A DNA stretch of 64,000 nucleotides from Nageia nagi (taxonomy: Eukaryota > Pinophyta), in assembly GCA_050084985.1 (NCBI GenBank), contig JBITNC010000001.1, positions 79,174,001-79,238,000 of the forward strand, in the 5' to 3' direction. The position numbers were made by a program, and so were the translations under genes. The notes below the pieces were generated by a model. The model saw only the letters and a program-made list of their open reading frames with translations, made no database searches and was not told the DNA's origin. Shown one piece after another: positions 55,145 through 64,000 of this stretch (position 1 is the stretch's first letter; each line of letters begins with the position of its first letter).

Positions 55145-56212
55145 ACTAGGTACAAGGCCCACCAAATAATCTGCAATAACACATTATGTTAATGATAAAT
55201 CCATAAAACATTTGATCTTGCAATTTCCTCAAATCTGAAGTATCACTTCCTTCCATTATGTCTATGAATACATGTATAAGTAAATAAAGTGCATACTTAT
55301 TTACCTTCTAGGGGTTGGTAGATCAGTGGATCCGAGCACACGGTTCTAGACCTTGAATTCAAGGGTTTCAAAACCCTTCTAGACCAAGCCTTATTTGATT
55401 AATATAGCCTTATTTGGGATATAGGCTTATTTGGCAATAAATTGCTCTCTATTGTGTCATAGGATCTCACAATATGAACCTAACTTTGATTTAGAATGAA
55501 AGATAAGGTTTCTATAATGATTTAAGGTCCTTCCAAAGAGTCAGGGTTTAAAAGGGAATCCAGAGAGCTTCGGAAATATATAGATTAAATTCAATCACAA
55601 ACCAAAAGATTAAAAATCAGGAACATCTTCACGAGCTAACAAAGCACAATTGGAGAAGAAAACAGAATCTCAAAACAAACAGATCATACAGGCAACTACA
55701 ATGGAGTTTAAAACGGAGGAGATTCACTCAGCAAAGAAAAATGTGAAAGAAGCAAAATGTTCCATATATTTCCTTCTTTTGCAGATATGTGATCTGTCAA
55801 AAGCTATATCATGAACAATACCATTATAGATCAACCTCACAATGAACTATACAAAGGAATAGCCATAATTGTTTTATTGTTTACTAAAAGTTATTCAATT
55901 GGTAATTCCTTAGACATATGTATATTTTAAAAGAAATTAAGAAAAAGAAATAGTGAAATATTCTTACAGGGAATGGTATTTAGTATTTACATATTTTAAT
56001 TTTACCCCTATAATAATTCTTGCATTCTGATCTGCATTATTCTGACAACATAAAAATATCAATGCAAGGCATTTGCTTAAGATGGGTAAAAAAGACATTC
56101 TAATTTTGATGGAGAATTGAGTAATGTTTGAACGGTATGATGCATTTATCAGCTTCAAGATTGTTTTGCATTCTCTTTAAGGCAAGGCTTTCTTCCATCC
56201 TGAGATACAGCT
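55145..56212. other. Unassigned segment with weak tRNA-like text
   Basis: At 55314-55376 the plus strand has GTTGGTAGATCAGTGGATCC, GAGCAC and GGGTTTCAAAACCC, which recall the A and B boxes of a tRNA or tRNA-derived SINE, but stems do not close well. The remainder to the inverted arm is AT-rich without features. Confidence 0.35.
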
Positions 56213-57446
56213 TCTTTGTTGCACGATAGCATGAATGTTTATGATATCACCTCATAAGAACAACCCTGGTGAGGAATAATTTATTAGCACACAAATTTTA
56301 TTAATCTATTTATTCTGAAGGATGAATTTACACACAGTAGTCATCCTAAAATAGGAGTCATTCTTTCTTACCGGCTGATTTGGTTGTTAGTCATGTTGAG
56401 AAGTCAATAGGTTGTTAGCATCTTATACTTATTTGAGTTATACTTTGTTTAGGCAGCTATGCCTAATTCCAGCTTTCTAAGCCTTATTTATAGCTCATCA
56501 TTTTCAATACAACACTGTTGGAATTATTCCACATCAGTTGGTATCGAAGAATCCAATCCAAAGTTTGGGGTAAGGTACTAGCCCATCCATTTACGTCTAC
56601 TTTCTGGATCAATTGTTTAATTTGATTTCAGCTCTAGTTCCGCTATCTGAAGATCGATCTTTGGTTATCTGATTCATTCCACTCTATTTTTGGACTTGCG
56701 TTTCATTTGGATTTTCAATGGATATTTCATATTATTCTGTCAATTTGACGGTCCTCACGCTTTGATTATGCAATTTGATTTCGAAAATTGTTTACAAGCC
56801 ATCATTGACGTTACAACCAACAAAACTAATTCTCATAGATGGATCTGACCAAGCTGTCCTATGCATCAATCATGTGCACAAAGATCTAGAGTCTAGAATA
56901 TTTAATCATTCAAGAAAGCATATGGCAAACAAAACTACACAAGAACGAGACATGTATTGCAAGGAGAATCCCTATCCGACCCAAAAACGATTCATGTTTG
57001 AGACCTTTACCAAATCATCTTGTCTCAGACCTTGATCATGCTGAGCAGAAGAATTGCATACGAAAACCAACCATCCTGCATCCAAATTTACATGTAATGG
57101 TTTTCCAAATCACCACAATCTTTTATCAACACTCCAAATCCTTCCAAAAATAGGCTATTCAACAATTGCCCATTCATCACTTGGTAATGTTAACTTTGTC
57201 CCTATCTCTGAGCATTTTTGACAGAAAAATAGTTACATTTGATGTATCAAAACATTTTTCGTTTTGCATTAGAAAAGAGTCTTTGTTTTGACAGTTTTGA
57301 CCACTTTCTGTATTTTTCACAATTACTTCATCCTGCATTGTATTGGCATGTCATCAAAGACCATTAAAATCCTGATTCAACATGCTTCGCAATGAGTGGT
57401 TGCATGCTACATCCGCATAACATCTTCCAAGATTAATTCATCTTCA
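56213..57446 (+). mobile_element. LTR element fragment B (right inverted arm)
   Basis: The reverse complement of 48029-49765 without the MITE. It has the LTR end TCCACATCA at 56536 followed by GTTGGTATCGAAG, and the gag-like frame 56775-57035 with [20 protein letters not shown]. About 5 percent differences by eye. The first 30 or so bases of the LTR seen in fragment A are missing. Confidence 0.85.
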
Positions 57447-58496
57447 ATCAACCAAAATAAGATCTCCAGTGAATTCTTAACTTGTTTTAATATTTGGATT
57501 AGTCACTTATAAAATTTTTTGTGGATGTATGTTTTGAGTTTTGGAGCATTTTTCACATTGTCACAGTGGTTCTATCTCTTACTCTATATTCAGATCATTC
57601 AATTATAAAATTTCTTGTGGATGTGAGTTTCTCAGTTTTGGGTTTTGGAGTGTGGTTCTATCTCTTACTATATACAGAATCCTATTGTTGGACGGTATTT
57701 ATTTTTATTGCCGCTGGCAACCGCAATTATAGCTGAAAGAGTGATTCAACTCTCAAATATCATCCATAAACTATCAACGAAGGTGAATGACATACGCTTA
57801 ACCAAGTTATTGATGCAACACACCAAGTACAAAGGATCAATCTGCAATGGCTTGAAAGTTCTTGTGAACTGCAATATGGATGTGAACACTTGGTTTGAAT
57901 TTAATCAAACTCCTGCTGCCAACAAAGCAGATTTTACTAATTGAAGCTTTCATGCATTCCCAAAATGCTGACTATAGATTGCACTATTGAACAACCTGCC
58001 AATATCATGAATTATGATTGCCTTATATGTACATCAGTACTTGGACCAAACTTCTTGATGCATTCAGTAAAACTTTATATCTTTCCAATTATTTGTAGGA
58101 TACTAATGTTAAGTAGCTTCACCTTCAACAAAGGAATAAACATGCCATTCATGACTACATATTTTATTTTCATCAGCCGCGTATCTCGTTGAACAAAAAG
58201 GATTTTGAAGCCGATTTGGTCCTTAAACTCGGAAGCAGTTTGGTGGAACATTGATACCATGAATTAGAGTACAACGATTTGCCAACTCTTTAGGCTGCAT
58301 ACAATAATGTGAATTTAGCCGAAGAAAAGTATTTTTTTTGCCAAAAAATGCCATTCAATACTTCCTCTTCAACTTCATGGGCCACTCCAAAAACACCACC
58401 TTCATCATCTTCTGTACTTCCCCTTCTTTTAATACTACTCGAAGTAGCAAGTCTTGTACCTAATCCAAGAAGAAAAAGCAGCCTCTCCAAAATACT
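57447..58496. other. Unassigned segment with local duplication
   Basis: At 57520-57690 a unit with GTGGTTCTATCTCTTACT and TTTTGGAG is present twice about 100 bp apart. A short plus frame 57741-57944 (AERVIQLSNIIHKLSTKVND) is open but unrecognised. The minus strand at 58200-58470 has a charged frame that follows the LINE fragment and is also unrecognised. Confidence 0.4.
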
Positions 58497-59990
58497 CTAT
58501 AAGACTCGTTCATGAGCCTTGCTCATATCTAGCTTAAGGAGCATACCTTTTCTATCACTAGCTTTGATCGAATGCATATGGAGCGTAATAATCTCATCTA
58601 GAATCTGTCTATCCTTAACAAAACCTCCTTGCTCTTTGGAGATAATAGTAGGGAGTATAAATTTTGATCTTATTGCAATGAATTTAGATATTATTATGTA
58701 TAGCACTGCATACGCTAATAGGTCTGAGATCTTTGAAACTTTTTTACACTATCTTCTTGGGGATCAGAAATAAAAAAGGAGCTGTTGAGCTGCTTTAGGA
58801 TCTGTCCTGCCCTTAGAGATTCCTTGACTGCTACAGTAACATCATACGTCACTATATGCCAGAAGGTTTGGAAGAAACCTGCTTGAAACTCATCCAGGCC
58901 TGGAGCTTTATCTCTTCCAAAGACAAGGTGGCTTCCCTAACATCATCTTCCTTAATATGCTTAAAAAGTTGGTCATTAATACCCTTGAAATTAATTTTGG
59001 GATGAAATTTAAGATGTCTTCAACCACTTCTACACACCGCACCATATCTTCAGTCAAAAGCTTTTGGAAAAAGTCCACTGCCAAGAGCTCAATTACCTTG
59101 CTCTCCCTTATAAATTGGCCATCTTCCTTCTTGATTTCTTCTATTCGGTCAGAAATTTTATGTTTAATAGTGGAAACATGGAAGAACTTGATGTTTCAGT
59201 CTCCCTAATTTAATTCTCAGCTTTTGTCAATATAGTATGCAGTTTTGCATTTAGCTCCTTTTCTTTTTCATATTAACTCTGATTCATACCTGTCCTACTG
59301 ACTTCTTCCTCTAGCTTATCTGTTCCAACTGAATAGAATTCTTCTTCTGAAAGATTTTACCAAAGGCATCCCTGTTCCATTTCTCAACTTCTTTCTTCAC
59401 TGTTTTTTATTTGTTAGCTAGGATTTGCATGTTAGTTCCCTGGGCTGGTAAACTCCACAATTTTTTTAAATATATCCAGGTGGTACGACCACATATCGAA
59501 TCTGTAAGGCGAATTAAAATTTTTATCCTCCAAACTGCACCAAACGTGTAGAGGGCTGTGATGAGACCCTGTTCTTGGCAAGGGGTTCATATTAAATGTT
59601 AAGTTATTTTGAAACCATTCTTCCAAAAGGAGAACCCTCTCCAACTGGATCTGGATCAAGTTGCTACCTGAGCATCTATTCGACCCTGTAAGTCTGTTAC
59701 AATCCAAGTCTACATCAAAAAATTCTCCTTCAGCTAGAAAGTTACCCAAATCCTGCATGCAATCAGAGAATAAAGGTATGTTAAAATCACCCACCATCTA
59801 TTCGACCATGTAAGTATGTTACCAAGTCTACATCAAACAATCCTCCTTTCAGCTGGCGATAAAGGTGTGTTAAAATCACCCACCAAAAGCTATCATAATC
59901 CTCTTGGCCTCTTTCCCATATCTCCTAATGTTTTCCACAGCTCTTTATGAGCTCTAATAGAATTAGTTAGGGGCATAAATATTAGTGATT
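58497..59990 (-). pseudogene. LINE (L1-type) fragment: endonuclease and 5' part of RT
   Basis: Minus-strand frames show an AP-endonuclease-like part (NIYAPN near 59975, MVGDFNIPLFSDCM at 59797 and SHHSPLH near 59560) and, after broken linker text (DRIEEIKKEDGQFIRES), a reverse transcriptase start with EQGGFVKDRQILDEIITLHM and KGMLLKLDMSKAHERV before a stop at 58497. The YADD-type catalytic block is missing, so the fragment ends inside RT. An approximately 113-bp duplication (TCTACATCAAA...TTAAAATCACCCACC) disrupts the endonuclease at 59680-59890. Confidence 0.85.
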
Positions 59991-60064
59991 ACGAAAGAGA
60001 CTTATAATGACACTGCTGTGACATGAACTGTGACCTGATTATCACTTTTAGCTAGCATTTAATT

Positions 60065-60285
60065 GTGAAGGATGAGTTTACACATATTGTTCATCCTAAA
60101 ATAAAAAGGTTGTTCTTATGGATTGATTTGGTTGTTAAGTCATTTTGAGTAATCAATAGGTTGTTAGCATCTTAGATTTATTCGAATTATTTTTTTATTA
60201 GGCAGATGTGCCTATTTCCAGCTTTGAAACCCGTATTTATAGGTATTCATTTTCTATACAACACAGCTCGAACTATTCCAAATCA
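60065..60285 (+). repeat. Diverged LTR fragment related to fragments A and B
   Basis: It shares GGATGA(A/G)TTTACACA, CAATAGGTTGTTAGCATCTT and CCAGCTTT...TATTTATAG blocks with 56320-56536 and ends TTCCAAATCA. No interior is attached. Confidence 0.75.
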
Positions 60286-60339
60286 ACTCCATCCTACTTT
60301 TGTTTTTAAGTTGATACCCTGATTCTTAATAATAAGCAA

Positions 60340-60943
60340 TATTCCACGAGGACGCATTCCCCCTCCTGGAGGAGCCGTTCCCTGCGTTCCTGAGTTTTGG
60401 GAACTTGGGAACGCCTGGGAAACATTTCCCAGCCGTTCCCCTTTTGGGGGACGCCTAGGTGACTTCCCCGAGATGTCCCCCATGATGGGGAAAACATTCC
60501 CTATTCGTCCACTCATTCGGGAACGGCCAGCGTTTCCCGACTGTTCCCCCGGCCGGCAGACCCAGGAAAGCTGGGAAAAAAAATACAGCTTTTGACTTGA
60601 AAAAAAAAACACAAAGTGCTTTATAATGGGCCCCACCCATGTTTCCATCCCCTCTAACCCTAAAAAGGTGCTCTAAAAGTGATTTTATAATCACTTGTCA
60701 TTGTGTAGAGGAGAAAGAGAGCAAGGAGGAAGAAAAACACAGCAGTAGAAGAAAAAGACAGCAGTGAAGAGAAAGAGAGCAAGGAGGAAGAGAAACACAG
60801 AAGTGTAGAGGACAAAAGCCAAGGAGGAGAAGAAAGTTACCTAGCACAATCCAAGGTTTTTCTCTTTCTCAGTCTCTACTTGTTTAGTTTAAACTTTAAA
60901 CTTTACTTGTAGTTGTTTTCAAAAAAAAAAACCAAGATGAGTA
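60340..60943 (+). other. 5' end of hAT fragment, G/C-motif region
   Basis: A dense set of GTTCCC, GGGAACG and GGGGGACG motifs, including GGGAACTTGGGAACGCCTGG, at 60355-60600 is followed by an A/G-rich leader with repeated GAGAAAGAGAGCAAGGAGGA (60710 and 60770) before the ORF. Subterminal motif clusters of this sort bind hAT transposases (family knowledge). Confidence 0.5.
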
Positions 60944-61585
60944 GTGAGGTTGAGGAAGAAAATCAAAGTTGAGGTAGAAACAGAAATGGGAGTTGAAAAT
61001 GATCAACAAAACAAATCAATTTTTGATTGCCCATCCACAATGTTAAAAGGTTTTGCTAAAAGGCCATTTAATCCTAGAAAACCTTTGTTGCAACTTGTCA
61101 CAAACCTAGATGCTGGAAAAAAAATTGAAGGGGGAGCAAGAACTTATAAATGTCACATTTGTAACTCTACATTTAAAGGGAGTTATACCAGGGTTGAATC
61201 ACATTTGACTGATAAACATGGGACAAGGGTGAGGGTTTGTAAAAAAAAGAATAGATTTATGTTTGCAGAAGCTAGTAGGCTTGCGCAAGAGGCTTACCTT
61301 AAGAATCATGGGCTGTCCATTCTTAAATCTAGCCAAGCCTCCCATGTATCATACTCCTCATCAGCTAGAGAAAAAGAAACTGGACTCTCTTCTAGTTTGC
61401 CAAGTCCTACATTCCCCTCCAAAAAAAAAGGAAATATAACTGAAACATTAAACTTGCAGCAGAAAGAGAGAGCTGATGATGCAATGGCAAAATTATTTTA
61501 TGCACATGCCTTGCCTTTTCATCTTGCACGCTCACCTTACTTGAGGGTAGCATTTCAGGAAGTAAGGATGGTTGGGCCTTCATAA
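60944..61585 (+). pseudogene. hAT transposase N-terminus with BED finger, truncated
   Basis: The frame carries a BED-type finger CHICNSTFKGSYTRVESHLT with HG (about 61151-61228), a Ser/Lys-rich linker and the conserved DDAMAKLFYAHALPFHLARS that opens the catalytic domain in plant hAT proteins. The natural ATG is probably 60936 in another frame (MSSEVEEENQS), with a one-base shift near 60965. After the stop at 61585, GETRLRTSLLEKQYAV can be read in another frame before similarity ends near 61690, so most of the catalytic and dimerisation domains are absent. Confidence 0.85.
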
Positions 61586-61689
61586 GTACTACCTGGTGAG
61601 ACTAGACTCCGTACTTCTCTTTTGGAGAAGCAATATGCAGTTTGATGATGCAGAAGTTGAAGGTTACATGGGTGCGTAGTGGATGTTCC

Positions 61690-62005
61690 ATTATTAAGGA
61701 TGGATAGTGTTGTGTCCTACACAACTCACCCCAAAATTTCGCAATTTTGGGGACCCTCAGCAGCTTACATTCATGTGACACCAAGTCGGCACGATCCCTC
61801 CTTGTCCCCGACCGACCAAAAACCACGTCTATGTTCCCATCACCTAAGTGAGTCCAACTGCCCAATCTTGGTCGTGTCATGATAAAAACCTAAAACCCTT
61901 GAAAATTGGCTAAGTATAGAAAATCTAAGTCGTGTTTAGGTAAAACTAGGAAACTTGTGTCGAGTCAGAACCAAGCACAGTGAGTCTAGGCCACTCCTAG
62001 GCTTG
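61690..62005 (+). other. Head of second retroelement-like cassette
   Basis: It starts TGTTGTGTCCTACACAACTC then CCCCAAAATTTCGCAATTTT and GGGGACCC, matching the head at 29457 in order and spacing. It follows the truncated hAT without a visible target duplication. No frame of note. Confidence 0.45.
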
Positions 62006-62713
62006 GCGCATGCTCCAGGAAGACAAAATTTTGTCTTTCTAGAACATGCGCTTGGGAAGACGCCTAATTTGGAGTTCAAGTTCGAAAGAGCAAACTGGGT
62101 CATTCCTGGACCCAACGCATGCTCCAGAAAGACAATTTTTTTGTCTTTTTGGGGCATGTGCCAGGAAGACACCCAGGACGAAGCAAAGGCCCGAAAAAGA
62201 CAACTTAGTGCATTTCAAGGCTAGCACATGCCTCGAAAAGACAATCTTGTCTTTTGGGAGCATGCGCCAAGCCCAGGATGGCATCCAGTTGGGCTGAAAC
62301 ATGAAATTTTGCTAAGGCATGGAGTCTCAAAGCTCATATCTCGCTCCAGCATGGCCAGAGGGGCTTGCCCATGCCTCAGAAAGACAAATTCTTGACTTTT
62401 GGAAGCATGTGCCAAGCCTAGGAAGACACCGGGACGGGGTGAACTTGAAAATATGGCTAAGTCCCGGGAGGAGAAGACCAAAACGAAGCAAATCTGGCCA
62501 CCTGCAACCCAACGCATGCCTCAGGAAGACAAAATTCTGACTTTCTGAACCATGCACCCAGACTAGAAGAGCCGAAGGGTTTGGAGCGCTTTTCAAAAAG
62601 ACAAAATCTTGGCTTTTGAAATCATGTGCCAGGCTTGGAGGAGCCTCTAATGCATCCTCAGGTTGAGCGCATGATCTAGGAAGACAAAATCTTGTCTTTT
62701 CTGGGCATGCGCC
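62006..62713 (+). repeat. Array of seven imperfect hairpins
   Basis: Seven units of about 46 nt lie at 62006, 62116, 62224, 62367, 62513, 62585 and 62666. Each has a GCGCATG-like left arm, AGAAAGACAAAA / TTTTGTCTTTCT in the centre and a CATGCGCC-like right arm, so each folds on itself. Spacing is 72-146 nt. The first unit pairs GCGCATG with CATGCGC exactly. The overlapping frames on both strands in 61936-62600 are by-products of this self-complementarity. Confidence 0.85.
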
Positions 62714-62868
62714 AACCCTAGAAGAGCCCTAGACCCCCACATCTAGTCTTCGACGGTCAAGCATGGAAGTTTGAGCGCAAACACATCTCGAGGTCGATCA
62801 TGTGGACAGCCAAGATCAATTCCTCTCATGCCTAGCCAACTAGGGTTTCTTGGAAACCAAAATTTGCC

Positions 62869-62875
62869 TATAAAC
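62869..62875 (+). promoter_or_regulatory. TATA-like box before gag-like ORF
   Basis: TATAAAC lies 64 bp before the ATG at 62939, in the same arrangement as the TATA-like site in the 29.5-31.2 kb leader (there farther from the ORF). Confidence 0.45.
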
Positions 62876-62938
62876 ACCAACCTGGGGAGCTCATTTTCTC
62901 AAACTTAGATTATCCTGCTCCTCATCTTGTGCACCACA

Positions 62939-63361
62939 ATGGTCGAACTAAACCCTGAGGCACCAAGGCAAGAAGGCAAGACAGGGAAAGGTATGACCAC
63001 TGGTAATGCCTCGCCAAGACAGAAGCACAACGTTGACATCACAACCTTAATAAGATCACTGCACAAGGATCCCAGCCTAAGAGCTAGAGACGAATCTACA
63101 AACACTCACTATGTGAGTAGATTTGTGTTCAAAGTGAACAATACACTTTCTGTCACCAAAGTTTCCTTGAACAAGGAACTAGAGGAGCCGCAAGACTTGG
63201 AGGCCTGTACCTTAAAGATTGAAATTGATGAAGTAAACACTACTGGGGCAAAGCGGATTAGAGATATTACCAAACTGGCGAAGGAGCTGGAAGAGAGGCA
63301 GGGGAAGCTAAGCCTAGAAGGAGAGACCACACCTTCCCATCCAGATTTTCTTCAAGACTAG
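62939..63361 (+). CDS. Gag-like ORF of second cassette, unknown family
   Basis: From ATG at 62939 an intact 140-codon frame reads MVELNPEAPRQEGKTGKGMT and later RDITKLAKELEERQGKLSLE, a charged helical segment, to TAG at 63361. Composition is rich in Lys, Glu and Thr with no zinc knuckle. Its place behind the hairpin leader parallels the plus-strand cassette at 31 kb. Function is not recognised; it may be a non-autonomous element's gag-like protein or a chance intact frame. Confidence 0.4.
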   Translation: MVELNPEAPRQEGKTGKGMTTGNASPRQKHNVDITTLIRSLHKDPSLRARDESTNTHYVSRFVFKVNNTLSVTKVSLNKELEEPQDLEACTLKIEIDEVNTTGAKRIRDITKLAKELEERQGKLSLEGETTPSHPDFLQD

Positions 63362-64000
63362 GTCGCCATAGGCGGACAAAGGTGCCATCAGCAAGCTAGC
63401 AATGGAGTCCTCAAGCTCGGTGTTGCAGAGACAAAGAAGATGGACCAACAGGAATAGACTAGAGAACCATCAAGGCGGGATGTTGCAAGTTCAACAATTA
63501 GCTTTTATATTATTTTGTTTATTTCAGTATTGTTTTAATTTTGGATTTCAAAACTTATTAAATTTTGTACAACCTTGTGACAAATGAGGATTTGCTCCCA
63601 CAAACGCTGGAATAAATCTTGTAATGCCATGTGGCATATTCTTATTTGACCGTTTTTTATTTTTCTTGAAACTCGTATTAGGGTTAAGGCAACACAATGG
63701 TTGCTCCAAAAACTATTTATACCCCATTTTGATTCATTTGTAAGGAGGATTGACACTTTTAACAATTGAAAAGAACTTTTGCTTGCTAGACCCAAATATT
63801 CTCCAAGTTGTTAAATGTAATGTATGTTAGTGCAATTGAAAAGATGTGCTTCTCATGTTGTAATGCCAAATTTGAATGAATGATTGACAGTGTTGTCTAG
63901 TTTGTTCTATCACTGAATTATGTTGATTTTAATCACTTGGTGCATCTTGTAAATCCTAATTGGGGTGGACAAGAGAATGCTTGTAGATTTTATAAAGTGA
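63362..64000 (+). other. 3' part of second cassette, to window end
   Basis: T-rich sequence with TTAGGGTTAAGGCAACACAA and CTATTTATACCCC near 63680-63725, which resembles AAGGCAACACTAAGAACC and CTATAAATAGACCC near 44990-45025 in the other cassette, so this may be the corresponding 3' part. It is cut by the window edge. Confidence 0.4.

Noticed and set aside
61936-62596. Many overlapping frames on both strands with repeated KTKF, PERQ-like text
   Set aside because: They are produced by the self-complementary hairpin array and do not form a consistent coding frame.
62006-62713. CRISPR-like array of regularly spaced repeats
   Set aside because: Units are imperfect hairpins with uneven spacing in plant nuclear DNA, with no cas genes; CRISPR does not apply.
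52600-64000. Search for further upstream MED16 exons (family text before GQYMSP)
   Set aside because: No minus-strand stretch reads like the expected preceding segment with a GT donor in phase 1, so the N-terminal exons are taken to lie outside the window.

Overview
The window is plant nuclear DNA, most likely from a gymnosperm such as a conifer (inference). It shows one conserved plant gene broken up by very long introns, several layers of old LTR retrotransposons, decayed hAT transposons, a LINE fragment and a caulimovirid-like endogenous pararetrovirus. Non-exon sequence is AT-rich and nearly every mobile-element reading frame is broken.

The only clear host gene is MED16 (SFR6), a Mediator tail subunit, on the minus strand. 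Nine exons can be placed exactly with GT-AG borders: 52579-51979, 51879-51800, 25553-25471, 7998-7762, 5265-5088, 4762-4236, 2821-2645, 2540-2151 and 1918-1769. They join in frame to 806 codons plus a stop and cover the C-terminal part of the protein; the N-terminal exons are not in the window and should lie beyond base 64000. Two introns are 26.2 kb and 17.5 kb, and a lone 83-nt exon sits between them.

Layout, low to high: 3' flank (1-1768); MED16 exons with compact introns (1769-7998); an intron holding two inverted hAT copies (10.9-16.7 kb), a small minus-strand LTR element (16.8-19.2 kb) and a pararetrovirus integrant (about 20.8-24.5 kb); the 83-nt exon (25.5 kb); an intron dominated by a nested LTR stack (27434-47327, TSD AATTT) that contains a deleted Copia-like element (33268-35278, TSD ATCCT) and a Copia element (36067-44480, TSD AATAC), followed by an LTR-element copy carrying a hAT-type MITE (48.0-49.8 kb) and a dead Copia fragment (50.0-51.6 kb); two MED16 exons (51.8-52.6 kb); then a further intron or flank with G/C-motif hAT-like segments, a decayed plastid-type tRNA-Asp, an inverted copy of the 48 kb element, a LINE fragment, a BED-finger hAT fragment and a retroelement-like cassette with an array of seven hairpins (61.7-64.0 kb).

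The most noteworthy items are the pararetrovirus relic with an unassigned downstream frame, the hairpin array at 62.0-62.7 kb, the plus-strand reading-frame cassette embedded antisense in an LTR element that lacks recognisable gag and pol, and insertions whose target duplications, and in one case an empty site, can be read directly. All element assignments rest on motifs read by eye; no database search was possible.
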